Source of the DNA: Ga0074130 sp035565355
GTDB taxonomy: Bacteria > Pseudomonadota > Gammaproteobacteria > Burkholderiales > Rhodocyclaceae
Length of the DNA stretch: 24,438 bases
Assembly: GCA_035565355.1 (NCBI GenBank)
Contig: DATMSM010000098.1
Coordinates: 1-24,438, forward strand
Reading direction: 5' to 3'
Under the pieces are notes generated by a model that made no database searches, had not been told where the DNA came from, and was given only the letters and a program-made list of their open reading frames with translations. This document shows positions 1 through 6,235 of the stretch, in pieces. The position numbers and the translations under genes are program-made. Numbering within the stretch: the stretch's first letter is position 1; each line of letters opens with the position of its first letter.

Positions 1-187
1 ACTCAATAGAGCCTTCAAAACGACGTGAACTCCCCGCCCCTTCGGATGAAGTTGCAGCTTAAGGGTAAGCGCTAGTGGGAAATAGCGAAATATGGCGTCT
101 CCATCGTTACCCTATATGAGGCGCCCACATTTCTAAGTGTCTGATGTCCCTAGCTGCAGGCTAGCGACTTATGAAGTGCGCCCACAA
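1..187. other. Left-edge stretch with no recognised gene; imperfect direct repeats
   Basis: I find no supportable gene here. A minus-strand frame stays open for about 35 codons to the left edge but has no good start codon and no recognisable product. The 9-mer GCGCCCACA occurs at 121-129 and again at 178-186, each preceded by a TATGA-like string, giving an imperfect direct repeat about 57 bp apart. This could be the subterminal end of a mobile element lying to the left, but I cannot identify one. Confidence 0.3.
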
Positions 188-208
188 ACGGCCCGCTACG
201 CGGGCCGT
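188..208 (-). terminator. Probable terminator after the RcnB-like gene
   Basis: Perfect 9-bp GC-rich arms (188-196 and 200-208) around a 3-nt loop lie 24 bases past the stop codon of the RcnB-like gene. On the minus strand the stem is followed by only a short T-rich stretch (TTTGTG), so it is a modest intrinsic terminator. Confidence 0.5.
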
Positions 209-232
209 TGTTGCGGTGGTACTGGGGGTGGA

Positions 233-781
233 TCAAAGGTTGCCCAAGTCCTGAATGGCATCCACGACCATGCTGGTGCCGATGGTGATCAGCAGGATGT
301 CGGAAGCCACACGCACATACTTGTGGCCGGCCGGCGGCGGGCCGAGGCGGGTGACGAGTGCCGCGGGGACGGCGTAGTAGCGCAAGTCGCCGGGAAGGGG
401 CTGGCCCATTGCCCATTTCTTGGCTTGCCCGGGTGGCATGCAGCCGTTGTTCTTCTTGGCCAGCCCCGGCGGGCAGTGGCCGGCGCGTACATCCGGGCCA
501 TAGTAGTCATACACGGCCTGGCGCTGCGTGCCGCCGAAATAGGCGCCGATGCTGATGTTGACGTTGCCATCGTGGCGGTCATGACGATCGTGGCGATCAT
601 CGTGCCTGCCGCCGCTCGTGCGCTCATGCTTGTTGCCTTTGCCGTGATCGTCGCGCTCGCTGTAGTCATTGCCGCCCTTGCCGCTGCCTGCCCAGGCGGG
701 TTTGTCGGCGAAGGCGGGGTTGACGGCGGCGAGGCTGAGCGCGGCTGCGGCCAGCAGGGCGCGGGACAGTGGGGTGTTCAT
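233..781 (-). CDS. RcnB-family periplasmic protein with His/Asp-rich segment
   Basis: The protein has 182 residues and an N-terminal signal peptide (about 1-25, ending NPAFA before DKP), so it should be exported to the periplasm. A low-complexity segment at 59-71 repeats His-Asp-Arg units (HDRHDRHD), which could bind metal. The C-terminal third (about 115-178) has the family pattern PPGQAKKW, then YYAVP, LPPP-like (RLGPPPAGHKYVRV) and a final hydrophobic stretch DILLITIGT, as in the RcnB family; E. coli RcnB takes part in nickel/cobalt homeostasis. The start is supported by AAGGAG 7 nt upstream of the ATG. No rcnA-like exporter is adjacent, so a metal role rests on family resemblance and the His-rich segment only. 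Confidence 0.75.
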   Translation of the reverse strand: MNTPLSRALLAAAALSLAAVNPAFADKPAWAGSGKGGNDYSERDDHGKGNKHERTSGGRHDDRHDRHDRHDGNVNISIGAYFGGTQRQAVYDYYGPDVRAGHCPPGLAKKNNGCMPPGQAKKWAMGQPLPGDLRYYAVPAALVTRLGPPPAGHKYVRVASDILLITIGTSMVVDAIQDLGNL

Positions 782-875
782 GGAGCGTCTCCTTATTGTT
801 GTGCGACGAAAATAATCTACTCCGAATAACGCATTGGTCTGTGCTTGTGTTGGCCGATATTTGTCTCAGTTTGTT

Positions 876-898
876 GTATTCCTGCGCCAGGGGAATAC
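876..898. other. Short inverted repeat upstream of the acidic orphan gene
   Basis: GTATTCC at 876-882 pairs with GGAATAC at 892-898, and an inner CCTG/CAGG can extend the stem with a bulge. It lies 30 bases before the ATG at 929, in the divergent region between two genes. An operator or a leader hairpin are both possible; neither is shown. Confidence 0.3.
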
Positions 899-928
899 AG
901 TACACATTTACTGCGCACGGAGCCCCTT

Positions 929-1180
929 ATGAGAAAACTGACTGTACTGATACGCGCCGAGCTCGATGTGCCGGATGACTGGGAGTTTGTCGAGCATCCT
1001 TCCGGCATACAGGTGCTGAAGATAGGCGACAACTTCGTCGATTTCGACATCGCTCCCTTGAGCACGACCTCGGAAGATGAAGAGGCGACCTGGTCCGATA
1101 CGGATGTGGATCTGGTCGAGGAAGTCCTGTCCTGCGTCAGCGGCCTGGATACCGAACTTGAGCTTAGTTACACGCAGTAA
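929..1180 (+). CDS. Small acidic hypothetical protein
   Basis: This 83-residue protein is not one I recognise. It starts MRKLTVLIRAEL, has no signal peptide, transmembrane segment or cysteine cluster (one Cys near residue 68), and is very rich in Asp and Glu, especially in the second half. The ATG at 929 is chosen because the frame upstream of it looks non-coding; ACGGAG about 5 nt before it is a weak ribosome site. It is divergent from the RcnB-like gene and faces the DUF2789 gene tail to tail with only 2 bases between the stop codons. An opening of two predicted strands followed by an acidic helix would fit a small soluble binding protein, but that is a guess. Confidence 0.6.
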   Translation: MRKLTVLIRAELDVPDDWEFVEHPSGIQVLKIGDNFVDFDIAPLSTTSEDEEATWSDTDVDLVEEVLSCVSGLDTELELSYTQ

Positions 1181-1182
1181 CT

Positions 1183-1425
1183 TCAGGCCGACGGTTTGCG
1201 CAGCAGCACATTGAGCTGGTCGACGACGGGCGCCCAGTCCGCGTCTTCGTGCAGGGCCTCGCAGAGGAACTGCGCCTGCTGCGGGCTCCAGAAAGGTGCC
1301 TGAGCCAGCTTCACCGCTTCGTCCAGCGGCGCATGTCGTCCGATGAAGCCCTCGATGGAGCGTGCGTCGCTATCTAGTCCGAGCTGGCTGAACAGTTCGC
1401 GCAGGGGATGAACAGGGTCTTCCAT
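1183..1425 (-). CDS. DUF2789 family protein
   Basis: The protein has 80 residues: MEDPVHPLRELF at the start, then QLGLDSD, FIGRHAPL, APFWSPQQAQFL and EDADWAPVVDQL. This order is that of the DUF2789 family, small soluble proteins of proteobacteria with no known function. The ATG at 1425 is preferred over longer starts because AAGGAG sits 7 nt before it and family members begin at this point. It is a single-gene unit; no terminator is obvious, and its stop lies 2 bases from that of the opposing orphan gene. Confidence 0.8.
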   Translation of the reverse strand: MEDPVHPLRELFSQLGLDSDARSIEGFIGRHAPLDEAVKLAQAPFWSPQQAQFLCEALHEDADWAPVVDQLNVLLRKPSA

Positions 1426-1691
1426 GGCATTCTCCTTTTCCTCTTCAGCATAGCCGATACGGGCGACGCTGAGCTGAGCGCGGTCGCAGACTGAACTTTG
1501 AGTGCAGCCAATTGCCATTGCCGGAAGCACAGTTAAGTGATGCCCTGGATGTGAGCTGTACGCACGAGCGGTGGCCTGCTATTGGTCTGTGCCACATCGA
1601 GCCCGCGGGGCGCGGGCACTGACCTTCGAACAAAGCGAGCGCAACCTCATGCACCGCCCGGCGCTGCTCTGGCGGATGAGTTTCAGGCAAT

Positions 1692-1727
1692 AAAAAAGGG
1701 CTGATTCCGTGAGGAGTCAGCCCTTTT
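1692..1727 (-). terminator. Intrinsic terminator of the tRNA-Arg gene
   Basis: Eleven-base arms (AAAAGGGCTGA at 1694-1704 and its complement at 1717-1727) are followed on the minus strand by a run of six T. It lies 7 bases beyond the 3' CCA of the tRNA, as expected for a one-gene tRNA transcript. Confidence 0.85.
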
Positions 1728-1734
1728 CCGAATC

Positions 1735-1811
1735 TGGCGCGCCCGAGACGATTCGAACGTCCGACCCTTGCCTTCGGAGGGCAATACTCTATCCAGCTGA
1801 GCTACGGGCGC
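1735..1811 (-). tRNA. tRNA-Arg (anticodon CCG)
   Basis: The 77-nt minus-strand sequence folds as a full cloverleaf. The acceptor arms GCGCCCG and CGGGCGC pair perfectly, followed by discriminator G and an encoded CCA. The D arm is TAGCTCAGCTGGATAGAG and the T arm contains GTTCGAATC. The anticodon stem TTGCC/GGCAA closes the 7-base loop CTCCGAA, which places CCG at positions 34-36 and reads CGG (arginine). It has its own promoter and terminator. Confidence 0.95.
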
Positions 1812-1821
1812 GTGGGGCTGA

Positions 1822-1851
1822 AGAATAACGGTTTTGTGGCATGGAGTCCAA
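1822..1851 (-). promoter_or_regulatory. Candidate sigma-70 promoter of tRNA-Arg
   Basis: On the minus strand TTGGAC (1846-1851) and TATTCT (1822-1827) are separated by 18 bases. Transcription would begin about 4-5 bases before the mature tRNA 5' end at 1811, which is a sensible position for a tRNA gene. Confidence 0.5.
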
Positions 1852-1888
1852 CACGCTTTGATCCGGATCAAGCAGGGGCTTGTTAATT

Positions 1889-1917
1889 CAGGCAGTTTAT
1901 GTGGAACTCGATATAAT
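1889..1917 (+). promoter_or_regulatory. Candidate promoter of the cytochrome c5 gene
   Basis: A perfect -10 hexamer TATAAT lies at 1912-1917; the -35 region at about 1889-1894 (CAGGCA) is poor. The predicted start would leave a leader of roughly 65 bases before the ATG at 1991. It is back to back with the tRNA promoter. Confidence 0.5.
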
Positions 1918-1990
1918 CTTTGGGCCTTATCCCCAACATGCTGCCCCAATATCAATTCGAACCCCAACCGATTTCAAGGAACGTACCCCC

Positions 1991-2431
1991 ATGTCAGCTC
2001 CACAAGAATCGAAAGAAGGTCTGAGCAGTCTGCAAATCGTTTTTCTGGTGATTGCCGGTTTTCTGTTGCTGGTGGCGATCGCCGTTGGCTTCTCCAAAAG
2101 TACGCCGCAGGGCGAGGACGCGGCTGCCGATGAGCGCATTGCACCTGTCGCCACGGTCTCCATGACGGCAGCGCCGGTTGTGGCGGCAAACGCCGGCAAG
2201 CGTACGGGCGAGGAACTTTATACTGCGGCCTGCGCAGCCTGTCACAGCAGTGGCGTCATGGGCGCCCCCAAGGCGCATGACAAGGCCGCGTGGAGTGCAC
2301 GTCTCGGCGGCAACCTGAAGTCCTTGGTCGAGAGCGCCATCAAGGGCAAGGGCGCCATGCCGCCCAAGGGCGGTGCCGGCGATGCGACCGACGAGGAAAT
2401 CATGAAGGCGGTCGAGTTCATGATGAAGTAA
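1991..2431 (+). CDS. Membrane-anchored cytochrome c5 family protein
   Basis: The protein has 146 residues. A single transmembrane anchor lies at about 14-33, with a short cytoplasmic N-terminus, then an Ala-rich linker (about 34-70) and one class-I c-type cytochrome domain. The heme-binding motif CAACH is at 81-85, and Met123 in GAMPPKGG is the expected second axial ligand. The short domain with MPPKGG is that of cytochrome c5-like electron carriers, which shuttle electrons in the periplasm. I chose the ATG at 1991 because AAGGAA stands about 9 nt upstream and it gives a proper N-terminal anchor; a longer in-frame start at 1880 would lie before the promoter. A strong terminator follows 12 bases downstream. 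Confidence 0.9.
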   Translation: MSAPQESKEGLSSLQIVFLVIAGFLLLVAIAVGFSKSTPQGEDAAADERIAPVATVSMTAAPVVAANAGKRTGEELYTAACAACHSSGVMGAPKAHDKAAWSARLGGNLKSLVESAIKGKGAMPPKGGAGDATDEEIMKAVEFMMK

Positions 2432-2443
2432 GCGGATTTACCG

Positions 2444-2483
2444 CCAACAAAAAAGCCGACGCTTGCGTCGGCTTTTTTGTTGG
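2444..2483. terminator. Long bidirectional terminator between cytochrome c5 and rep
   Basis: Nineteen-base arms (2444-2462 and 2465-2483) pair perfectly around a 2-base spacer. The GC core GCCGACG is flanked by A6 and T6 tracts, so it can stop transcription from both sides: the cytochrome gene (plus) and rep (minus), whose stop codon is at 2503. Confidence 0.9.
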
Positions 2484-2502
2484 GATCACGGACACGGTCG
2501 AG

Positions 2503-4518
2503 TCACCCCTTCGAGGCCAGCATTTCCTTGAAGCGCGCCAGACGGGCCTTGCCCTCTTCGGCGCCGACGGTGGTGGCGGTGCGCGGATTATTGAGTTTGA
2601 TGTCGCTGCCCATTTCGCCGATGAAACGCGAGGGCTCGCAGTCGCGCCATTCCTTGCCCTGCTTGCGCTTCTCGCAATGGGTCAGCGTCAGGCTGTTGCG
2701 CGCACGCGTGATGCCGACGTACATGAGGCGGCGTTCCTCTTCCAGCTTGACCGGGTCGAGCGACTCGCGATGCGGCAGCATGCCTTCCTCGATGCCGACG
2801 AGGAAGACGTGGTGGAACTCCAGCCCCTTGGAAGCGTGCAGGGTGGCGAGCTGGACCGCATCCTGATCCTGGTCCTGTTTGTCGAGCATGGTGATGAGCG
2901 CGATGGTCTGCGTGAGCTCGATCAGAGTCTTGCCTTCCTCGTCGCCCTTCTTGCCCAGCCAGCCGACAAAGTCCTGCACATTGGCCCACTTGTTCTCGGC
3001 CTCCTTGGGCTCGGCGTTTTCGAACAGCCAGGTTTCGTAGCCGATGGCGCGCAGCAGGTCGTTGAGCACAACCGAGGCCGGCTCTTTCTGCGCGCGCCAT
3101 TCCATGCGGTTGATGAAGTCGCAGAATTCGCGCACCGAGCCCAGCGCCTTGGCGTTCACATGCTGCTCGGCGCCGGCTTCGCAGGCGGCGGCGAATAGGC
3201 TGATATGGCGTTGGCCGGCATAGGTGCCGAGCGCTTCCAGCGTGGCGCCGCCGATGCCGCGTCGCGGTGTGGTGATGGAACGGATGAAGGCCGGATCTTC
3301 GTCACTGTTGGCGAGCAGGCGCAGGTAGCTGATCACGTCCTTGATCTCGCTGCGCTCGAAAAAGGATTGACCGCCGGAGATCTGGTAGGGCACGCGCTGG
3401 TTGCGCAAGGCCGACTCGAAGGCGCGCGCCTGGTGATTGCCGCGGTAGAGGATGGCGTAATTGCTCCACTTGCCGCGATGCTCGAACTTGTGCGTGAGCA
3501 GACGCGTGACCACCCATTCTGCTTCCTGCTCGCCGTCGCGGCAGACATTCACACTGATCTCGGCGCCGTGGCCGTTGTCCGACCACAGGCGCTTGTCGAA
3601 GACCTTGGGATTGTGTGCGATCAGGCTATTGGCGGCCTGCAGGATACGCGTGGTCGAGCGGTAGTTCTGCTCCAGCTTGATGACCTTGAGCGCGGGATAG
3701 TCGGTCTGCAGCGCACGAATGTTCTCGATGTCGGCACCGCGCCAGGCATAGATGGACTGGTCGTCGTCGCCGACCGCCGTGAAGGAGGCGCGCGGGCCGG
3801 CCAGCAGCTTCAGCAGCCGGTACTGGCAGGTGTTGGTGTCCTGGTATTCATCGACAAGCAGATGGCGCAGGCGGTTCTGCCAGCGCGACAGCACCTCCGG
3901 GCTCTGTTCGAACAAGAGCACCGGCATGCGGATCAGGTCATCGAAATCCACGGCTTGATAGGCCTGCAGGGTGCGCTGGTATTCGGTATAGCACTTGGCG
4001 GCGCCGTGTTCGAGTTCATCCTGGGCGGCCTTGGCGGCAGCCTCCGGATCGAGCAGGGCGTTCTTCCACAGCGAGATGCGCGTCTGCACGGCGCGCACAT
4101 GACCCTTGTCGGCGGTGCTGCCGAGGATGTCCTGGAACAAGGCCGTGGTGTCGGCGGCGTCGAGAATGGAAAAGCCGGGCTTGAGGCCGATGTGCTTGGC
4201 CTCCTGGCGCAGCAGTCGTGCACCCAGTGAGTGGAAGGTGCTGACCGTCAGGCCGTTGGCGGCATTGCTGCCGAGCAGCTTCTCGACGCGCTCGTGCATC
4301 TCGCGCGCGGCCTTGTTGGTGAAGGTGATGGCGGCGATGTTCTGCGCAGCAATGTTGCACTCGCGCACCAAGTAAGCGATCTTGTGAGTGATGACGCCGG
4401 TCTTGCCGCTCCCTGCGCCTGCCAGCACAAGGAGGGGCGTATCAAGATGACGAACGGCTTCGCGTTGCTGGGGGTTTAACTCGCGCACTGAACCAGACCG
4501 GGCGCGCTGCGCCCCCAC
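2503..4518 (-). CDS. rep: ATP-dependent DNA helicase Rep (UvrD/REP, superfamily 1A)
   Basis: The protein has 671 residues, the usual Rep length. It moves 3'-5' on single-stranded DNA and clears obstacles ahead of the replication fork. Visible motifs are the Q motif LNPQQREAV (about 14-22), Walker A GAGSGKT (34-40), TFTNKAAREM (motif Ia), LLVDEYQDTN (Walker B, motif II), VGDDDQSIYAWRGA (motif III), LEQNYRST (motif IV), the late TLHASKGLEF (motif V) and YVGITRAR (motif VI). The start is uncertain: the longest frame begins at a GTG (4518) with AGAGGAAG directly abutting it, while a second GTG at 4488 starts just before the family's usual VRELNPQQ but has no ribosome site. The gene is intact and converges on the cytochrome gene. 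Confidence 0.95.
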   Translation of the reverse strand: MGAQRARSGSVRELNPQQREAVRHLDTPLLVLAGAGSGKTGVITHKIAYLVRECNIAAQNIAAITFTNKAAREMHERVEKLLGSNAANGLTVSTFHSLGARLLRQEAKHIGLKPGFSILDAADTTALFQDILGSTADKGHVRAVQTRISLWKNALLDPEAAAKAAQDELEHGAAKCYTEYQRTLQAYQAVDFDDLIRMPVLLFEQSPEVLSRWQNRLRHLLVDEYQDTNTCQYRLLKLLAGPRASFTAVGDDDQSIYAWRGADIENIRALQTDYPALKVIKLEQNYRSTTRILQAANSLIAHNPKVFDKRLWSDNGHGAEISVNVCRDGEQEAEWVVTRLLTHKFEHRGKWSNYAILYRGNHQARAFESALRNQRVPYQISGGQSFFERSEIKDVISYLRLLANSDEDPAFIRSITTPRRGIGGATLEALGTYAGQRHISLFAAACEAGAEQHVNAKALGSVREFCDFINRMEWRAQKEPASVVLNDLLRAIGYETWLFENAEPKEAENKWANVQDFVGWLGKKGDEEGKTLIELTQTIALITMLDKQDQDQDAVQLATLHASKGLEFHHVFLVGIEEGMLPHRESLDPVKLEEERRLMYVGITRARNSLTLTHCEKRKQGKEWRDCEPSRFIGEMGSDIKLNNPRTATTVGAEEGKARLARFKEMLASKG

Positions 4519-4536
4519 CTTCCTCTAATCAACAAC

Positions 4537-4770
4537 TTACTTGAGCTTGCCGCGTACCGGGTTGACCTTGTCGGTCTCCTTGACGATGGCGGTGCCGCCA
4601 TTGCCGCTGAGATTGCCGCAGTCGCAGGCGGACGGGATGCGCGGCACGGAACTGATGACGCCGTTGCAGATCGTACACTCGTAGTAGATATCGCCGCCAT
4701 TCGGCAAGGGGGCGCCGGCGGTATGCTCCAACGGCGTAAAGCGATAGATTTTGCGCAGGTCGATCTTCAC
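4537..4770 (-). CDS. Small Cys-rich (zinc-ribbon-like) hypothetical protein
   Basis: This 77-residue protein begins MKIDLRKIYRFTPLEH from a GTG start, chosen because AGAGGAGAGG stands just upstream and longer frames lack a site. Four cysteines form a C-x2-C (32, 35) and a C-x-C (49, 51) pair inside YECTICNGV and ACDCGNL, spacing that could hold a zinc ion, as in small rubredoxin-like or zinc-ribbon folds. I recall similar short proteins in betaproteobacteria but no function. It lies 18 bases upstream of rep on the same strand and may be co-transcribed with it. It is divergent from the TlpA-type gene, with 89 bases between starts. Confidence 0.7.
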   Translation of the reverse strand: MKIDLRKIYRFTPLEHTAGAPLPNGGDIYYECTICNGVISSVPRIPSACDCGNLSGNGGTAIVKETDKVNPVRGKLK

Positions 4771-4859
4771 AGCCTCTCCTCTGTTGACGGGTGACAGCGC
4801 TGGCCAAATCCCGCAGAATCCGGGATGCCTCATCTTCCATCCACTCACGCGTGTTTTAC

Positions 4860-5363
4860 ATGAACGGAAAATCCAAGGCGGCACTGGGCGTATTCCTTGG
4901 CGTGATCGCCCTTTGCGCGTATTTCATTGTCGCACAAAAGTCATCGGCGCCTTCAATTTCCCTGACCACCCTGACGGGGGAAAAGCTGGAAATGAACGCC
5001 TTGCGCGGCAAGGTGGTGTTGGTGAACTTTTGGGCCACCAGCTGCACCACCTGCATCAAGGAAATGCCGGCGCTGATCGAGACCCATCACAAGTACGCGC
5101 CACAGGGGTACGAGACGCTAGCCGTGGCCATGGATTACGATCCACCGGGCTTTGTGAGCGCCTATGCGCTCAAGACCAATCTGCCCTTCAAGGTCGCGCA
5201 TGATGCCGACGGCAGTGTCGCCAAGGCCTTTGGTGACATCCGCCTGACGCCGACGACCTTTCTGGTGGACAAACAGGGAAATATCGTCAAACGCTACCTG
5301 GGCGAACCCGACTTCGCCGCCCTGCATGCGGAAATCGAAGCCTTGCTGAAGGCGCCCGCCTAG
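4860..5363 (+). CDS. TlpA-family membrane-anchored thiol-disulfide oxidoreductase
   Basis: The protein has 167 residues with an uncleaved or signal-anchor N-terminus (about 7-25) and a thioredoxin-like domain facing the periplasm. The active site WATSCTTC has cysteines at 62 and 65, followed by KEMP, and the cis-proline loop is LTPTTF. This is the TlpA/ResA type that reduces disulfides, often in cytochrome c maturation. The ATG at 4860 gives the anchor right at the N-terminus as in relatives; it has no clear ribosome site. A GTG at 4791 in the same frame is an alternative but adds an Arg-rich, unlike segment. No other cytochrome-maturation genes are adjacent, so the substrate is unknown. Confidence 0.88.
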   Translation: MNGKSKAALGVFLGVIALCAYFIVAQKSSAPSISLTTLTGEKLEMNALRGKVVLVNFWATSCTTCIKEMPALIETHHKYAPQGYETLAVAMDYDPPGFVSAYALKTNLPFKVAHDADGSVAKAFGDIRLTPTTFLVDKQGNIVKRYLGEPDFAALHAEIEALLKAPA

Positions 5364-5383
5364 GGCACCTTCAGCGCGTCGCA

Positions 5384-5962
5384 CTAGTTGAAGCCCAGAC
5401 CGAAGTCGGTGCCGGCCAGTACCAAAACGCCGAAGATGGCAAACAGGGCCGCGGCGAAAAAGCGCATCTTGCTCAGGGGAATGTAGCGCGCCAGGCGCTC
5501 GCCCAGCAGCACGGCCGGCACATTGGCCGCCATCATGCCCAGGGTGGTGCCGATCACGACGCTGGCCAGGCTTGCGTACTGGGCGCCCAGCGCCACCGTG
5601 GCGAACTGCGTCTTGTCGCCGATCTCGGCGATAAAGAAGGCGACCAGGGTGGTCAGGAAGGGGCCGTAGCGGCTGGGTTTGCCTTCATCCTCGAGCGTGT
5701 CCGGAATCAGCGCCCAGGCGGCAAAACCGAGAAAGGCCAGGCCCAGTACCCAGCGCATCACCTCCGCGCTGACATTGGCGGCCGCCCAGTCGCCGAGCCC
5801 GGCGGCGAAGAAGTGGTTGGCGATCGTGGCGCAGAAGATGCCGGCGATGATGGGCCAGTGCCGGCCCGGAAAGCGCGAGGCGAGCAGAAAGGACAGGAGC
5901 TGGGTTTTGTCACCCATTTCGGCAAGGGCGACCATGCCGAACGATGCGAAGAGTGCTTCCAT
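5384..5962 (-). CDS. UPF0016/GDT1 family manganese (cation) exporter
   Basis: The protein has 192 residues with about six transmembrane segments in two homologous halves. Each half carries the family signature E-x-G-D-K-T-Q: EMGDKTQ at 15-21 and EIGDKTQ at 113-119. Proteins of this family (TMEM165/Gdt1; bacterial MneA/MneP-like exporters) move Mn2+ or Ca2+ across membranes. The ATG at 5962 (MEALFASFG) matches the usual family start. A second in-frame ATG at 5992 lies inside the loop of a leader hairpin and has no ribosome site, so I reject it. The manganese riboswitch upstream makes Mn2+ the most likely substrate, with expression rising when manganese is in excess. Confidence 0.92.
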   Translation of the reverse strand: MEALFASFGMVALAEMGDKTQLLSFLLASRFPGRHWPIIAGIFCATIANHFFAAGLGDWAAANVSAEVMRWVLGLAFLGFAAWALIPDTLEDEGKPSRYGPFLTTLVAFFIAEIGDKTQFATVALGAQYASLASVVIGTTLGMMAANVPAVLLGERLARYIPLSKMRFFAAALFAIFGVLVLAGTDFGLGFN

Positions 5963-5972
5963 GAGAGATCCC

Positions 5973-6018
5973 GGGGCTGGCGTAGACGACATTTGACCCG
6001 GCTATCCACGCCAGCCCC
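5973..6018 (-). promoter_or_regulatory. Leader hairpin between riboswitch and exporter start (expression platform)
   Basis: Fourteen-base arms (6005-6018 and 5973-5986; one G-T pair) enclose an 18-base loop. The 3' arm ends 10 bases before the ATG at 5962, leaving GGGATCTCTC as the only ribosome-site region. There is no T tract, so control of translation is likelier than transcription termination. Confidence 0.6.
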
Positions 6019-6019
6019 A

Positions 6020-6135
6020 CGCTGACGGATATCCAGATCAAAGGTCTCGCTAAGCGAATGCTGCCGGCGCCATGGTCTTGCGACCAAGTCTGTTGACGTC
6101 CGGCTCCTCTTGCTGAGGCAGCTACTCCCCTAAGA
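6020..6135 (-). promoter_or_regulatory. yybP-ykoY manganese riboswitch
   Basis: Read on the minus strand, the leader carries the conserved pieces of this class in order: GGGGAGTAGC (6130-6121), GTCAACA (6097-6091), a hairpin with GACCATGGCGCC (6077-6066) and GCGAGACCTTTGAT (6050-6037). These are the L1 and L3 type segments known to form the Mn2+ pocket of yybP-ykoY RNAs. It stands directly before an UPF0016 exporter gene, a common partner of this riboswitch. The exact ends are approximate. Confidence 0.9.
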
Positions 6136-6143
6136 CGAGACGG

Positions 6144-6152
6144 ATGCTACCA
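6144..6152 (-). promoter_or_regulatory. Candidate extended -10 promoter of the manganese exporter transcript
   Basis: TGGTAGCAT on the minus strand fits TG-N-TAGCAT, an extended -10 element; no good -35 is seen. Transcription would begin near 6137, a few bases before the first conserved riboswitch segment. The 6153-6235 stretch beyond it holds nothing else I recognise. Confidence 0.4.
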
Positions 6153-6235
6153 CGAATATGCGCCGGTCGGTCCGCGCCGCCCCTCTGCCAGCGCTGGGCA
6201 CCGGCCTGATGGGCGCTCACTTTGGGGTTGCGGAT

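Noticed and set aside
594..781. CRISPR or tandem DNA repeat in the HDR-coding region
   Set aside because: The repeats are short codon-level repeats (GATCGTGGC type) inside a coding sequence, without spacers.
1445..1690. 81-codon minus-strand frame downstream of the tRNA
   Set aside because: No ribosome site, odd composition and no family resemblance; it overlaps the leader of the DUF2789 gene. The stretch 1426-1691 holds only a small GC hairpin (1601-1617).
1735..1811. Integration site of a genomic island at tRNA-Arg
   Set aside because: No integrase and no second copy of the tRNA 3' end is seen nearby; the neighbours are ordinary chromosomal genes.
1880..1990. Longer start for the cytochrome c5 gene
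   Set aside because: It would begin before the TATAAT box and place 37 unlike residues ahead of the membrane anchor; the ATG at 1991 has a ribosome site.
3205..4230. 341-codon open frame on the plus strand
   Set aside because: Antisense to rep, which carries every helicase motif.
6020..6135. Other riboswitch classes for the exporter leader
   Set aside because: The GGGGAGTAGC and GCGAGACCTTTGAT segments and the exporter context fit yybP-ykoY; no magnesium or other metal class fits as well.
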